Assembly (NCBI GenBank): GCA_021741155.1
Contig: JAIOYP010000009.1
Span: forward strand, 1-64,000
DNA: 64,000 nt
Origin: Flavobacteriales bacterium
GTDB lineage: Bacteria > Bacteroidota > Bacteroidia > UBA10329
Direction of reading: 5' to 3'
The notes beneath the pieces were generated by a model. It saw only the letters and a program-made list of their open reading frames with translations. It was not told the DNA's origin and did not search any database. Shown one piece after another: positions 1 through 7,814 of the stretch. How positions within the stretch are numbered: the stretch's first letter is position 1; the number at the start of each line of letters is the position of its first letter. The position numbers and the translations under genes are program-made.

Positions 1-51
1 TCTGGTCTTTTCTTCGGAATCATGGTCATGATTTTGCAAGGTTTTCGCCAT
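1..51 (-). CDS. possible start of a gene running off the window edge
   Basis: An ATG at 51 on the minus strand opens 17 codons to the window edge, reading MAKTLQNHDHDSEEKTR. The charged, His/Asp-rich start resembles the cytoplasmic head of a membrane protein, but nothing diagnostic is visible. The same frame stays open upstream as far as a TTG. Too short to identify; it could be chance. Confidence 0.2.
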   Translation of the reverse strand, partial: MAKTLQNHDHDSEEKTR

Positions 52-127
52 GAAGATACCGAACCTTGCATTCTGAATCCAATCGAAATAATCATATGTT
101 ATTAACAATCAGTGTGTTAATGACTTA

Positions 128-238
128 TTAAGGGTTGACGAAATAGGGTACGTCTGTAAATGCTAGGGCAATCAAGACGATGGCGGTTATGCCACAAAAG
201 AGCAATACGAAACGAGCCGCTTTCTTCAAATAGTTCAT
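128..238 (-). CDS. small single-pass membrane protein, 36 aa
   Basis: ATG at 238, TAA at 128. Seen: a Lys/Arg-containing head (MNYLKKAARF) followed by about 16 hydrophobic residues and a short tail ending VPYFVNP, so one membrane segment with a positive-inside N-terminus. It starts 39 nt after the stop of the lipoprotein gene at 277 and could be the last gene of that minus-strand run. Family unknown. It might also be a truncated remnant of a longer membrane protein. Composition is the only support. Confidence 0.35.
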   Translation of the reverse strand: MNYLKKAARFVLLFCGITAIVLIALAFTDVPYFVNP

Positions 239-276
239 GAGTGCGGTCGAATGTAAACCTAAAATTGAAGCAAGCG

Positions 277-945
277 CTATTCCCTCATTTCTAACCAACC
301 TGTGTATTCTACAGGGTCTTCGCCTTGGAAGGTGAGTTCAATATAAAAGAGGTACGAGCCACGTGGCATGAGATAACCATTGTACGTGCCGTCCCAACCA
401 TGCACCTTATAGTTAGCTTCTGAAGATTCGAAGATCTTTATCCCATCAAGCGATCTGATTTCCCAATAAATAGAGAAGGTGCTTGCATCATCTGTATTAT
501 AAACCTGAGGGAACCAAGTATCATTAAGTCCATCAATTCCAACTGGTGTGAAAGCGGTAGGAATGTATATATGTCTGCCGCAGTAATTTATCTCTAGGTT
601 GTAAACTGTCGTATCTGCTCCTGTTATTCCGTAGCAAACAATACTATAGAATGAAGTGGATATATGAGGAATAACTGGATACTCAATTACGCTGTCGTTT
701 CCTAAGTAAGCTGATTGCAACCCAAGAAAATTGTCGTGCCAAGTTTTGTACCACTGTTTGTGCGTATGATAAGCAGAGCAGGTTAATTTGAAGTGGTCAA
801 ATCCTTCGTAACCAGAAAAGCAAAGGACTGAATCAACAGCTACATCGACATCTTGTATGGCGAAATATTGGGGTAGTTTCGGCTCGTCTTTAAAACAGCC
901 CGTCAATAAACCAAGTGCAACAAAAAGAAGGCTTAGTTTTTTCAT
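277..945 (-). CDS. lipoprotein with gliding-motility-associated C-terminal (CHU_C) domain
   Basis: 222 aa. Seen: signal peptide ending in lipobox LLTGC (Cys17), a beta-rich middle, then a C-terminal half beginning near residue 125 with FTPVGIDGLNDTW, a variant of the FxPNGDGxNDxW motif of CHU_C/T9SS type B domains. The start is set at 945, not the GTP-side ATG at 954, because 945 forms an ATGA overlap with the stop of the upstream PorP/SprF gene, implying translational coupling. Family knowledge: CHU_C domains direct or anchor proteins through type IX secretion. Inference: an outer-membrane lipoprotein that partners the PorP/SprF protein encoded just upstream. It is a paralogue of the gene at 1968-2609; its NGDG signature has decayed to VGIDG. 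Confidence 0.8.
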   Translation of the reverse strand: MKKLSLLFVALGLLTGCFKDEPKLPQYFAIQDVDVAVDSVLCFSGYEGFDHFKLTCSAYHTHKQWYKTWHDNFLGLQSAYLGNDSVIEYPVIPHISTSFYSIVCYGITGADTTVYNLEINYCGRHIYIPTAFTPVGIDGLNDTWFPQVYNTDDASTFSIYWEIRSLDGIKIFESSEANYKVHGWDGTYNGYLMPRGSYLFYIELTFQGEDPVEYTGWLEMRE

Positions 946-1964
946 CTGTACCATGGTCTTATTTGGTATCTAATTCCAACATCTACTCCGGCAAGGCCGC
1001 CTATCTTTTCCATGGTTTTGTCCAAGTAAGATGAAAGACCTGCCTCGATTACCAGCATATCTTTTAGTTGATAACCTGCTCGGAAACTCAAACGATTAAG
1101 GTCGGCAATACCTAATTGTCCGTAGGCCATGTCTTTGTATGTGATGGTTGCGTAAGCTGAAAAAAAGCCGAAATTGTTTCCAGAACCAATGTTGTTTCCA
1201 ATAGATTGGATTTCGCCTGTCACCTCAGGAGAAATCGTAATGCCATCGCCCACATTAAAATGATAAACGGCTTTAAGTTTGTTTGTCATGATATTCGTCC
1301 CCATTTGAGCCAAAGCCCAACCGTTATCAGGCTTCCGTTCCACCGAGTAATCGAATAAGAAACGTTTCCAATAATATCGGAGGCCTCCCCCAAAATAGAT
1401 GAAATTGGACTTCGAACTTGGCCTAATTTCATTTGTTTGGTACACTAAACCGTAGCGTGGATCAAACATGTCTCCAAACGTTAGTTTGCCCCAATCATTC
1501 AACTTGGAGAGTTGAAAAGTGATTTTTGCACCCAAGATCAGATGATGGTCTTTTATGTTGATTCTGAAAGAGCTTGCGAGCATGGCATGCTGAATGGTGT
1601 GCTGCAATTCCTTCTCATTGCTGTAATACACGGCCGTTCCCCAATTCTGTTTCGGCCCTCCGGTAGATAAATCAACAAACGCTTCATGTTTCATAAAGGC
1701 CAACTCCAACTTGCCTTTATCATTCGGAACGCCCATCGATAGGTTCTTCATTCGGAAGCGGTAGGCTGCGGCCAGTTTCCTATCAAACCCCGCTAAGGCA
1801 GGATTGTCTACGAATGTCCAAATGGAACGGTTGAAGATTTTGTCTTCTTGAGAGTAATCTTTTCTGTTCCATTCGGGTTCGATTGGAACGATAGAATCAA
1901 CCGTTTCCTGTCCGAAAACGAAAAGCGGGAGCAATAGAATGAAAAGTACCGTTGTAATTCTCAT
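942..1964 (-). CDS. PorP/SprF family type IX secretion membrane protein
   Basis: 340 aa. Seen: signal peptide (MRITTVLFILLLPLFVFGQ), the NPALAGFDRK motif near residue 55 that marks PorP/SprF proteins, and alternating beta-strand segments to a C-terminus ending in an aromatic-basic tail (RPWYR). Length fits the family. Family knowledge: these are outer-membrane beta-barrels that work with T9SS substrates carrying CHU_C-type C-termini. It sits 3 nt after the stop of the first lipoprotein gene and overlaps the next one. Its signal-peptide DNA shares a 36-nt identical stretch with the second PorP gene, evidence of duplication or gene conversion. Confidence 0.85.
   Translation of the reverse strand: MRITTVLFILLLPLFVFGQETVDSIVPIEPEWNRKDYSQEDKIFNRSIWTFVDNPALAGFDRKLAAAYRFRMKNLSMGVPNDKGKLELAFMKHEAFVDLSTGGPKQNWGTAVYYSNEKELQHTIQHAMLASSFRINIKDHHLILGAKITFQLSKLNDWGKLTFGDMFDPRYGLVYQTNEIRPSSKSNFIYFGGGLRYYWKRFLFDYSVERKPDNGWALAQMGTNIMTNKLKAVYHFNVGDGITISPEVTGEIQSIGNNIGSGNNFGFFSAYATITYKDMAYGQLGIADLNRLSFRAGYQLKDMLVIEAGLSSYLDKTMEKIGGLAGVDVGIRYQIRPWYR
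1904..1939. repeat. 36-nt direct repeat, copy 1 (signal-peptide region of PorP gene)
   Basis: Identical over 36 nt to 3526-3561. Both copies encode the LLLPLFVFGQE part of the two PorP/SprF signal peptides, while the mature proteins have diverged widely. Confidence 0.9.
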
Positions 1965-1967
1965 GCT

Positions 1968-2609
1968 CTATTCGTTTCTGTAAAGTTGAATCCATCCTTC
2001 TTTGGTTTCAGTTTTGCCGTCCTCAACTTTTAAATATCGAATCCAATATCGATACAATCCTGCTGGTGCTGGATTTTTATTCCAGGCGCCATCCCAAGAT
2101 ACCGTTGGGTCACCCTCATTATCAAGTATGACTTGGCCGTTTTCTGAGCGGATAATCCAGTGTAAGTCAGTAATGTTTGTGAAAATGGGATACCACGTAT
2201 CATTCAATCCATCTCCGTTGGGTGAAAACCCAGATGGGATGTAAAGGGTTTGAAAACAATTTATGATCTTGATTTGAATGGAAGAACTGTCTCCGTCAGA
2301 ATAATTGGTCAACCTTACAATTCCTGTGTCAAGTAATTCATAGAATCTGATTGAAAAGGTGTCTTGTCCTGCATACTGCTGAATGTACTCTGGTTCGAAT
2401 TGAAGAATCTCCCAATGTGAAGAGTCTGCAGAATTGTATAATCCGTTGATCAAATTGATTTCACCTAAAAAATCGTAACCGCAGATTAGCGTGTCGTGGG
2501 TAATGATTACCGCATCTAAATTTATTGAATCGTATTCGGGAGCGAACTGCTCTTTTACACATCCGTTGAGAAGCAAACCAAGAAATACAAACAGCAAAAG
2601 TTGTTTCAT
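1968..2609 (-). CDS. lipoprotein with CHU_C / T9SS type B C-terminal domain
   Basis: 213 aa. Seen: lipoprotein signal MKQLLLFVFLGLLLNGC (Cys17), then a divergent middle, then FSPNGDGLNDTWYP near residue 129, a near-perfect CHU_C signature, followed by an Ig-like strand pattern to the end. The ATG at 2609 overlaps the TGA of the PorP gene upstream (ATGA). Family knowledge: such domains are recognised by T9SS or PorP/SprF partners. Inference: cognate partner of the 2606-3583 protein, forming the older or better-conserved of two tandem modules. The molecular role of the middle region is unknown. Confidence 0.85.
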   Translation of the reverse strand: MKQLLLFVFLGLLLNGCVKEQFAPEYDSINLDAVIITHDTLICGYDFLGEINLINGLYNSADSSHWEILQFEPEYIQQYAGQDTFSIRFYELLDTGIVRLTNYSDGDSSSIQIKIINCFQTLYIPSGFSPNGDGLNDTWYPIFTNITDLHWIIRSENGQVILDNEGDPTVSWDGAWNKNPAPAGLYRYWIRYLKVEDGKTETKEGWIQLYRNE

Positions 2610-3583
2610 TTCGGTTTGGATGCAAAGGGTTGAAAGTGATATCGAAGCCCGCCTGACATAGCCGCTACACCGAATGTATCGTTGGCATATTGGTCAAAAT
2701 AGAAGGCAAAACTATAAACGGCACGAAAGTGCCAAATCTGTAATCCAACCTCGGTTTTGAACTGTTTCAAATCTGGTGCAGAAAGATTGACGAATAAAAT
2801 TTGTTTCCACATTACCAGCAGCGAAGGTTCCATATACCAATGGAAACCGTTGTGTTCAGCAGTAAATCCTACGGCCATTTGACCAGCGGCAAAAAAGTCC
2901 AAATTATAATTGGCATGTAAATGATGTACGGGGTGAAAATCTTTTCCGGCAGGCGTCAATAGCGACCTATGCTCATAGCGGAATGCATATCCGAAGAAGA
3001 GTTGTTTCCAAGTATAAATAAGCCCAGCAGAATACTCAGCAAATTGGACAGAATCTGGTCCGTAAAATTCACTGGTCTGATAAACGAAACCGTATAAAGG
3101 GTCTATCATATCTCCGTAAGTGAAAGAGTCCGATCCACCTTTTAACTTGAGGTATCTGACACCCACGCCAAGAATGAACTTATGTTCCTTTAGGTGAAAC
3201 CTATAGGAGTGCGCTACCTGAACTCGATGATAATCCGTTATCAATCGTTGCCCGCCATTGTAGGTGATGTTGATACCTATGTTTTTTCTTCGACCCCCGA
3301 ATGCAAAGTCTACAATGGCAGACTGATTCCAAAATCCTGCATTTTTGGTATCGTAGCCCTCAGCAACATTTAGTTTCTCGCCTTCATAAGAATATCCGAA
3401 CTGCAATCGCCTATCAAACCCGGCAAAAGCAGGATTTTGCATGGCCGTTATTATTGTTCCGTTCCATGGAAGAGCAACCTGATATTCTGGTGATGATGCT
3501 GCAGGCGGAACGATGGAATCCGTCTTTTCCTGTCCGAAAACGAAAAGCGGGAGCAATAGAAAAGCGAGAAGTTCCAATCTCAT
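2606..3583 (-). CDS. PorP/SprF family type IX secretion membrane protein
   Basis: 325 aa, first gene of the four-gene module. Seen: signal peptide ending LLLPLFVFGQE, then NPAFAGFDRRL near residue 52 (PorP/SprF signature) and repeated amphipathic beta strands typical of an outer-membrane barrel. It overlaps the downstream lipoprotein start by 4 nt. Upstream on the minus strand is a 14-bp palindrome (3603-3616, ACATAACGTTATGT) and a near-consensus -7 element TACTTTCG close to the ATG, so a promoter here is possible but imperfect. Inference: surface-anchoring or export partner for the lipoproteins downstream. Confidence 0.85.
   Translation of the reverse strand: MRLELLAFLLLPLFVFGQEKTDSIVPPAASSPEYQVALPWNGTIITAMQNPAFAGFDRRLQFGYSYEGEKLNVAEGYDTKNAGFWNQSAIVDFAFGGRRKNIGINITYNGGQRLITDYHRVQVAHSYRFHLKEHKFILGVGVRYLKLKGGSDSFTYGDMIDPLYGFVYQTSEFYGPDSVQFAEYSAGLIYTWKQLFFGYAFRYEHRSLLTPAGKDFHPVHHLHANYNLDFFAAGQMAVGFTAEHNGFHWYMEPSLLVMWKQILFVNLSAPDLKQFKTEVGLQIWHFRAVYSFAFYFDQYANDTFGVAAMSGGLRYHFQPFASKPK
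3526..3561. repeat. 36-nt direct repeat, copy 2 (signal-peptide region of PorP gene)
   Basis: Perfect match to 1904-1939; lies in the 5' end of the second PorP/SprF gene. Confidence 0.9.
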
Positions 3584-3615
3584 GAGTCGAAAGTAACGAA
3601 TAACATAACGTTATG

Positions 3616-4626
3616 TCACTCGGGAATTGTATCGGCCTTCATTTTTAGGTCAAGGATATTCTCAGCAAAATCGAATGAAGCTTTCGTCACACTTTCCACA
3701 TCCGGATTGCGCAGCGGATTGGTAAGCACGTGCGAACCTACAGGAAACTCAACCATCTGTTTTTGAGCATCGGACGTGCCAAGCAGTGGCATCATCTGCC
3801 GCATGGCCTCCACCGAAACCACGCTGTCCTGATTTGCTTCGCTCTTATAGTATGCCCCAACGAAGATTGGCTGCTTTACAAGCGCAAAGGTTTCGTTAGT
3901 CATGGTGTAATCTATAAGCGAGCGCAGCGCCACCAAAGCTTCGATTCGGTATTTGGTTTGCCAGTATTTTTTGAACTCCGCAGGAGCTTCATATTCGCGA
4001 TAGTTGCTTCCAGAAATCAATCGCACCAATTGCAGTCCCCAGGGCTGAGTGAGCACATTTGAATTTGGGTCGAATATGTCGATGTTGGGAGAATAGCAGA
4101 TGAGCGCAGCAATTTCGGGGTCGTGGGCTGTCAGGTAAATTCCCAACGTGCCGCCTGTGGAGGTGCACATCAGAATAACCTTCTTGCCAATTTGCTTTCC
4201 AACAGCAATGGCTTCTTTGGCAGATTGGAGGTAGTTTTCGGGGGTAAGGTTGATGAGTGGTTCGGTGGTGTCTAATCCATGTCCGTACAGTCTGGGCAGG
4301 TAGAGATTGCAACCATATCGCTGCGCAAATGCGCGATGCACGGGATTGCCTTCTTCGCCCGATGCCGAAAATCCATGGATGTAAACAATGGCGTATTCTG
4401 TGACGGAAATGGAATCGTTGAACCACTCAATTCGTGATTCATTATTTGGTTTTAGCGTTTTGAATGAAGCTTCCTTTTGGGCAATCCATCCATCTAACGA
4501 ATCGATTGCAATGGAATTGGAAATAGGAGTGGGGTCGAGTTCGGGAGTTGGCGCTTTTGGCCCTGCCATAAATACAATCGAAAGAATGATAATGAGGAAT
4601 AAGGCGGAGTAGGCGGCTTTTTTCAT
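3616..4626 (-). CDS. membrane-anchored alpha/beta hydrolase
   Basis: 336 aa. Seen: an N-terminal hydrophobic segment (residues 5-21) that is either an uncleaved anchor or a signal peptide, oxyanion-hole motif IHGFSASGEE at 83-92, nucleophile elbow CTSTG with Ser156, a possible acid Asp267, and His299 in GSHVLTNP. This order and spacing fit a serine hydrolase of the alpha/beta fold. Family knowledge: such enzymes include lipases, esterases and monoacylglycerol-lipase-like proteins. Substrate is not predictable. The elbow has Cys in place of the usual first Gly. It starts 15 nt after a palindrome that separates it from the antitoxin-like gene upstream. Confidence 0.8.
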   Translation of the reverse strand: MKKAAYSALFLIIILSIVFMAGPKAPTPELDPTPISNSIAIDSLDGWIAQKEASFKTLKPNNESRIEWFNDSISVTEYAIVYIHGFSASGEEGNPVHRAFAQRYGCNLYLPRLYGHGLDTTEPLINLTPENYLQSAKEAIAVGKQIGKKVILMCTSTGGTLGIYLTAHDPEIAALICYSPNIDIFDPNSNVLTQPWGLQLVRLISGSNYREYEAPAEFKKYWQTKYRIEALVALRSLIDYTMTNETFALVKQPIFVGAYYKSEANQDSVVSVEAMRQMMPLLGTSDAQKQMVEFPVGSHVLTNPLRNPDVESVTKASFDFAENILDLKMKADTIPE

Positions 4627-4641
4627 TTGGGGTTTAGGGGG

Positions 4642-4674
4642 AAACCTAACAGGTTTTAAAAACCTGTTAGGTTT
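4642..4674. repeat. palindromic element, 16-bp arms with 1-nt spacer
   Basis: AAACCTAACAGGTTTT and its exact complement flank a single A. The arm read on the minus strand supplies the last two codons (Lys, Thr) and the TAA stop of the gene at 4667-5008. It could form a strong hairpin at the end of that transcript. I recall closely similar palindromes as common in Bacteroidota intergenic DNA, unverified here. Confidence 0.85.
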
Positions 4675-5008
4675 TGAGGAAGTGATTCTTCAATTCTTCT
4701 GAGGTATGAAATCTACCTTCGGTTATATCGTTTCTTGATTCCAATATCCGCTCTTCCAACTCCTCAACCAACATCGGTCTCAGTTTTTTTTTCGCTTCTT
4801 CCGTTGTATAAACCCGACCCGCAACAATATCATCTTCTGCCCTCCGAATTCTTTCATTGAACTCCTCAGCCGACATTGGTTTGAGTTCGGTTTCGGGATA
4901 GGGAACAGGCTCTGAACGCATCAAAGCCGCCACTTTTTTGAGCAGTTTTTCGTCCTCTGTGCGTATCAATTTTTCGATAATACTGTATTTGAGATGTGCC
5001 GTGTCCAT
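4667..5008 (-). CDS. antitoxin-like small protein with internal 34-residue duplication
   Basis: 113 aa from the ATG at 5008 (MDTAHLKYSIIEKL). This start is preferred over the ATG at 5056 because the family opening is of this type and TAACTTTG, a -7 box match, lies 5-12 nt upstream (5014-5021). Seen: N-terminal helix, then two tandem units starting PMSAEEFNERI (residue 44) and PMLVEELEERI (residue 78), each ending in GR(V/F)(Y/H)T(T/S)EE. Family knowledge: Bacteroidota RelE/ParE-type antitoxins often have one such unit. No toxin gene is adjacent, so this may be an orphan or a duplicated-domain regulator. The C-terminus is made by an inserted palindrome. Confidence 0.6.
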   Translation of the reverse strand: MDTAHLKYSIIEKLIRTEDEKLLKKVAALMRSEPVPYPETELKPMSAEEFNERIRRAEDDIVAGRVYTTEEAKKKLRPMLVEELEERILESRNDITEGRFHTSEELKNHFLKT

Positions 5009-5113
5009 GTTATCAAAGTTAGTGAAAGACCTTGAAGTGGTATGGTTCATTGTCACTTAGATTCCATCAAAAAATCAGTACAACTACGCAGAAAAATGTG
5101 ATTGGGTGGGCGA

Positions 5114-5121
5114 TAATTTTG
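5114..5121 (+). promoter_or_regulatory. -7 promoter element TAATTTTG
   Basis: Matches the Bacteroidota TAnnTTTG consensus 39 nt before the ATG of the fibrinogen-like T9SS gene. No TTG at the expected upstream spacing. Confidence 0.45.
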
Positions 5122-5160
5122 CCTCCACTTAAAACCAATTTTAATCAAACACAACCACAC

Positions 5161-6513
5161 ATGAACAAAAAAATTACACTGACCGTTGCCACGCTGATGC
5201 TGTTGGCATTTCAGTCTTCCGCTCAGGAACTACCAAAGAACTGCAAGCAGATTCTTGGCCTAGACCCAACAGCCACGGATGGAGTTTACACCATCGATCC
5301 TGATGGGGATGGGCCGCAGCCACAGATGCAATGCCAATGCGACATGACAACTGATGGCGGTGGCTGGACCTTGGTGCTTAACTACAATCACTTAGCTGGT
5401 ACAAACCCAGACTTGGCATTGCTTACCACTTCGCTTCCGCTCCAAGGAAGTGCCGATCTTTCGACCATAATAGATGAAAGCGCCTCCAACACTTGGGGTC
5501 ATGCCGATACGGCTCTACTTAACGCTTTGGCCTTTGACGAAGTTCGTTTCTATGGTATCACAAGTAATCATAGCAGGGTAATCAATTTCAAAAGCTCTCA
5601 TCCCGGAACTATTGCCTATTTCCGCACTGGACTTGGTTCCACCTGGGGTATTCAAGGGTCGCATACTACGTTGGCTGGTCATACTGCATTGATGCCAAGT
5701 TTACAAGACGGACCCAATACCAATCAAGGCAACTACGCCATGACCGAGTATCCGCTGTGGCTCTTTACGGCCCGGCATTGGTTTCTCTCTCCAAGTTTAG
5801 CTAGATGGGAAGTTGATGATTGGATTGTTACCCCGTCACCTTCCACAACGCCTTCTACCCTTCATCAAATATGGACTAGATCTGGTATCTCGTATTCCAA
5901 TTTGGAGATTTCGGCCTGCGAAACATATACATCACCAAGTGGCAATTATACTTGGACAGAGGACGGTATTTACATGGACACTATTCCGAATAATGTCGGT
6001 TTGGATAGCATCTTGACAATCAATCTTACCATCAATGTGATTGATGAAGTACTCTTGACTGACAATGGGAATGGTTTTTTTACCAATATGCAGTTCAGTA
6101 GCTACCAATGGCTAGATTGCGACAATGGATTTGCAGAAATTATGGGTGCCAATGGGCAGTCGTTTGCCATCGTTAACTCAGGTAACTATGCAGTTACGGT
6201 CACTTTAGGCGAATGCGAACTTACCTCTGAGTGCATGCAAGCAATTACGGTTGGTTTGAACGACACACCAAATGTTCCTGAGTATTCGGTTTATCCAAAT
6301 CCTTCTAGCTCAATTATCACCTTAAAATCCGCCTCGCCTTTCAGCAATGCTAGTATTACACTAACCGATTTGCAAGGAAGAACGGTAATGAACATGTCCA
6401 ATGTGAATGGCTCTGCGGTCGTAATTGACATCAGCAACTTGCCAAGCAGCATTTACACAGTGCAGATATTGGACAAAGGAGCTATTAGCCGATTGAAGTT
6501 GATTAGAGAATAA
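5161..6513 (+). CDS. secreted fibrinogen-like domain protein with T9SS type A sorting tail
   Basis: 450 aa from ATG 5161, chosen because a clean signal peptide (MNKKITLTVA to SSAQ) follows. Seen: residues 28-72 read CKQILG...DGVYTIDPDG...CDMTTDGGGWTLV, the N-terminal core of fibrinogen-related domains (GVYxI and CDMxTDGGGWT). The middle is a low-identity region. The last 75 residues (VYPNPSSSIITL to KLIRE) form a T9SS type A sorting domain. Family knowledge: fibrinogen-like domains usually bind carbohydrate or protein ligands. Inference: surface adhesin or lectin exported by the same pathway as the PorP/SprF proteins nearby. Followed by a strong terminator. Confidence 0.85.
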   Translation: MNKKITLTVATLMLLAFQSSAQELPKNCKQILGLDPTATDGVYTIDPDGDGPQPQMQCQCDMTTDGGGWTLVLNYNHLAGTNPDLALLTTSLPLQGSADLSTIIDESASNTWGHADTALLNALAFDEVRFYGITSNHSRVINFKSSHPGTIAYFRTGLGSTWGIQGSHTTLAGHTALMPSLQDGPNTNQGNYAMTEYPLWLFTARHWFLSPSLARWEVDDWIVTPSPSTTPSTLHQIWTRSGISYSNLEISACETYTSPSGNYTWTEDGIYMDTIPNNVGLDSILTINLTINVIDEVLLTDNGNGFFTNMQFSSYQWLDCDNGFAEIMGANGQSFAIVNSGNYAVTVTLGECELTSECMQAITVGLNDTPNVPEYSVYPNPSSSIITLKSASPFSNASITLTDLQGRTVMNMSNVNGSAVVIDISNLPSSIYTVQILDKGAISRLKLIRE

Positions 6514-6535
6514 TCAGCAGGATTCTAATTACCAG

Positions 6536-6580
6536 AACGACCTCTGTGAGCTTGCCTACAGAGGTCGTTTCTTTTTGTTT
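6536..6580 (+). terminator. rho-independent terminator of the fibrinogen-like gene
   Basis: Perfect 12-bp stem AACGACCTCTGT / ACAGAGGTCGTT with a 10-nt loop, followed by a T-rich run (TTTCTTTTTGTTT). The T tract is on the plus strand only. Confidence 0.9.
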
Positions 6581-6590
6581 CAAAGGTGTC

Positions 6591-7709
6591 CTAATTCACG
6601 GATTTCACGTCAATCGCATCCCGAATACCATTTCCAACAAGCGTAAATGCCAGCACCATCAGCAATATGGCTGCGCCAGGAATGATTGCCAAATATGCCT
6701 TGTTCATGATGATGTAGCCGTAGTGATCTTTAATCATGGCACCCCAACTCGGAATAGGCGGTTGTGCGCCAATGCCGAGGAAACTCAATCCCGCTTCAAT
6801 CAATATGGCAGACGCAAAATTGGCTGCCGATATGACGATGACGGGTCCAAGAATATTTGGGAGAATATGTCTCACTATCGTTCGGAAACCAGAATAGCCA
6901 AGGGCACGGCATGCTTCCACATATTCCTTCTCGCGAATGCTGAGTATTTGACCGCGTACGATACGCGCCACATCCACCCACATGGCCAAACCAACGGCCA
7001 GAAACACCTGCCAAAATCCTTTACCCATGGCCAATGTGATGGCGATAACGAGCAACAGAAGTGGAATACTCCAAACCACGGTTACAAACCACATCACCAC
7101 GTTATCAATCCAACCACGGAAAAAGCCCGCTAAGGAACCCATCAGAATGCCGATGAGCAACGAAATGAAAACGGCCACAAAACCAATGCTTAAGGAAATG
7201 CGTGTTCCGAGAATCATGCGGCTCAGCAAGTCGCGGCCAAAGCGGTCGGTGCCCAACCAAAACGTTCTGGTTTCGATGAGTTCTCTCTCTATTTCTTCAG
7301 ATGATTTTCCTTCGGATGAAAGCGAGGAAAAAGCATAGTTCACCACTTCACCCTCATTGGGCGTATCGCCAGTGTAGCGTTCAATAATGAGCGTATCGTT
7401 GGAGAATGAATGACTGTAAATTGCCATCCAAGAGTACTCTTCCTGCTTTCCAGCCAATAGAATATCTAAGAAGCTATCGGCAGAAACGGACGACCTAGGT
7501 ATTTTAAGAAATGTGAATGTAGAACCTGGCTTTTTTGCTGCCAGTTCAATCATTTGTCTGTTGGCATGCGGACTTCCATCAGGTGTAACCAACGGCCCTA
7601 GAATGGCAAGAACCACCGCAATCAAAATGACCACAACCCCAAAAATGGCGGCTGCATCATTCCTAAACTTTTTCCAAGCCAGTTGACCGAGTGATGTGCC
7701 TTTACTCAT
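6591..7709 (-). CDS. ABC transporter permease, OppC/DppC type
   Basis: 372 aa. Seen: cytoplasmic head, TM1 at about 21-41, a long periplasmic insertion (about 45-150), then WLGTDRFGRDLLSR (151-164), the entry motif of OppC-type permeases, five further membrane segments and the EAA loop EACRALGYSGFRTIVRHILP that docks the ATPase. Family knowledge: partner of an OppB permease, ATPases and a binding protein in peptide or nickel uptake. None of these is adjacent; the neighbours are a T9SS cargo gene and glycosyltransferases. It must work with subunits encoded elsewhere. The insertion is larger than in Proteobacterial OppC. Confidence 0.9.
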   Translation of the reverse strand: MSKGTSLGQLAWKKFRNDAAAIFGVVVILIAVVLAILGPLVTPDGSPHANRQMIELAAKKPGSTFTFLKIPRSSVSADSFLDILLAGKQEEYSWMAIYSHSFSNDTLIIERYTGDTPNEGEVVNYAFSSLSSEGKSSEEIERELIETRTFWLGTDRFGRDLLSRMILGTRISLSIGFVAVFISLLIGILMGSLAGFFRGWIDNVVMWFVTVVWSIPLLLLVIAITLAMGKGFWQVFLAVGLAMWVDVARIVRGQILSIREKEYVEACRALGYSGFRTIVRHILPNILGPVIVISAANFASAILIEAGLSFLGIGAQPPIPSWGAMIKDHYGYIIMNKAYLAIIPGAAILLMVLAFTLVGNGIRDAIDVKSVN

Positions 7710-7721
7710 TTATTTATCAAT

Positions 7722-7813
7722 ATGCGAATGAGCAAATTAGCAAATGTGCATTCGAGGATAGAGGTTGTATCTGACCTGTTTCGCATTCGCTAATTTGCTC
7801 ATTTTCAAATTCG
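7722..7813. repeat. inverted repeat of AATGAGCAAATTAGC type
   Basis: AATGAGCAAATTAGC at 7727-7741 is exactly complemented at 7789-7803, with further GAATG/CATTC echoes between and after. It fills the whole gap between the permease and GT2 genes. A related copy lies at 19851-19888. Confidence 0.75.
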
Positions 7814-7814
7814 C

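Noticed and set aside
6546-7133. Plus-strand frame rich in His/Cys opposite the permease
   Set aside because: It is an antisense shadow of a clear OppC gene; it also begins inside the terminator.
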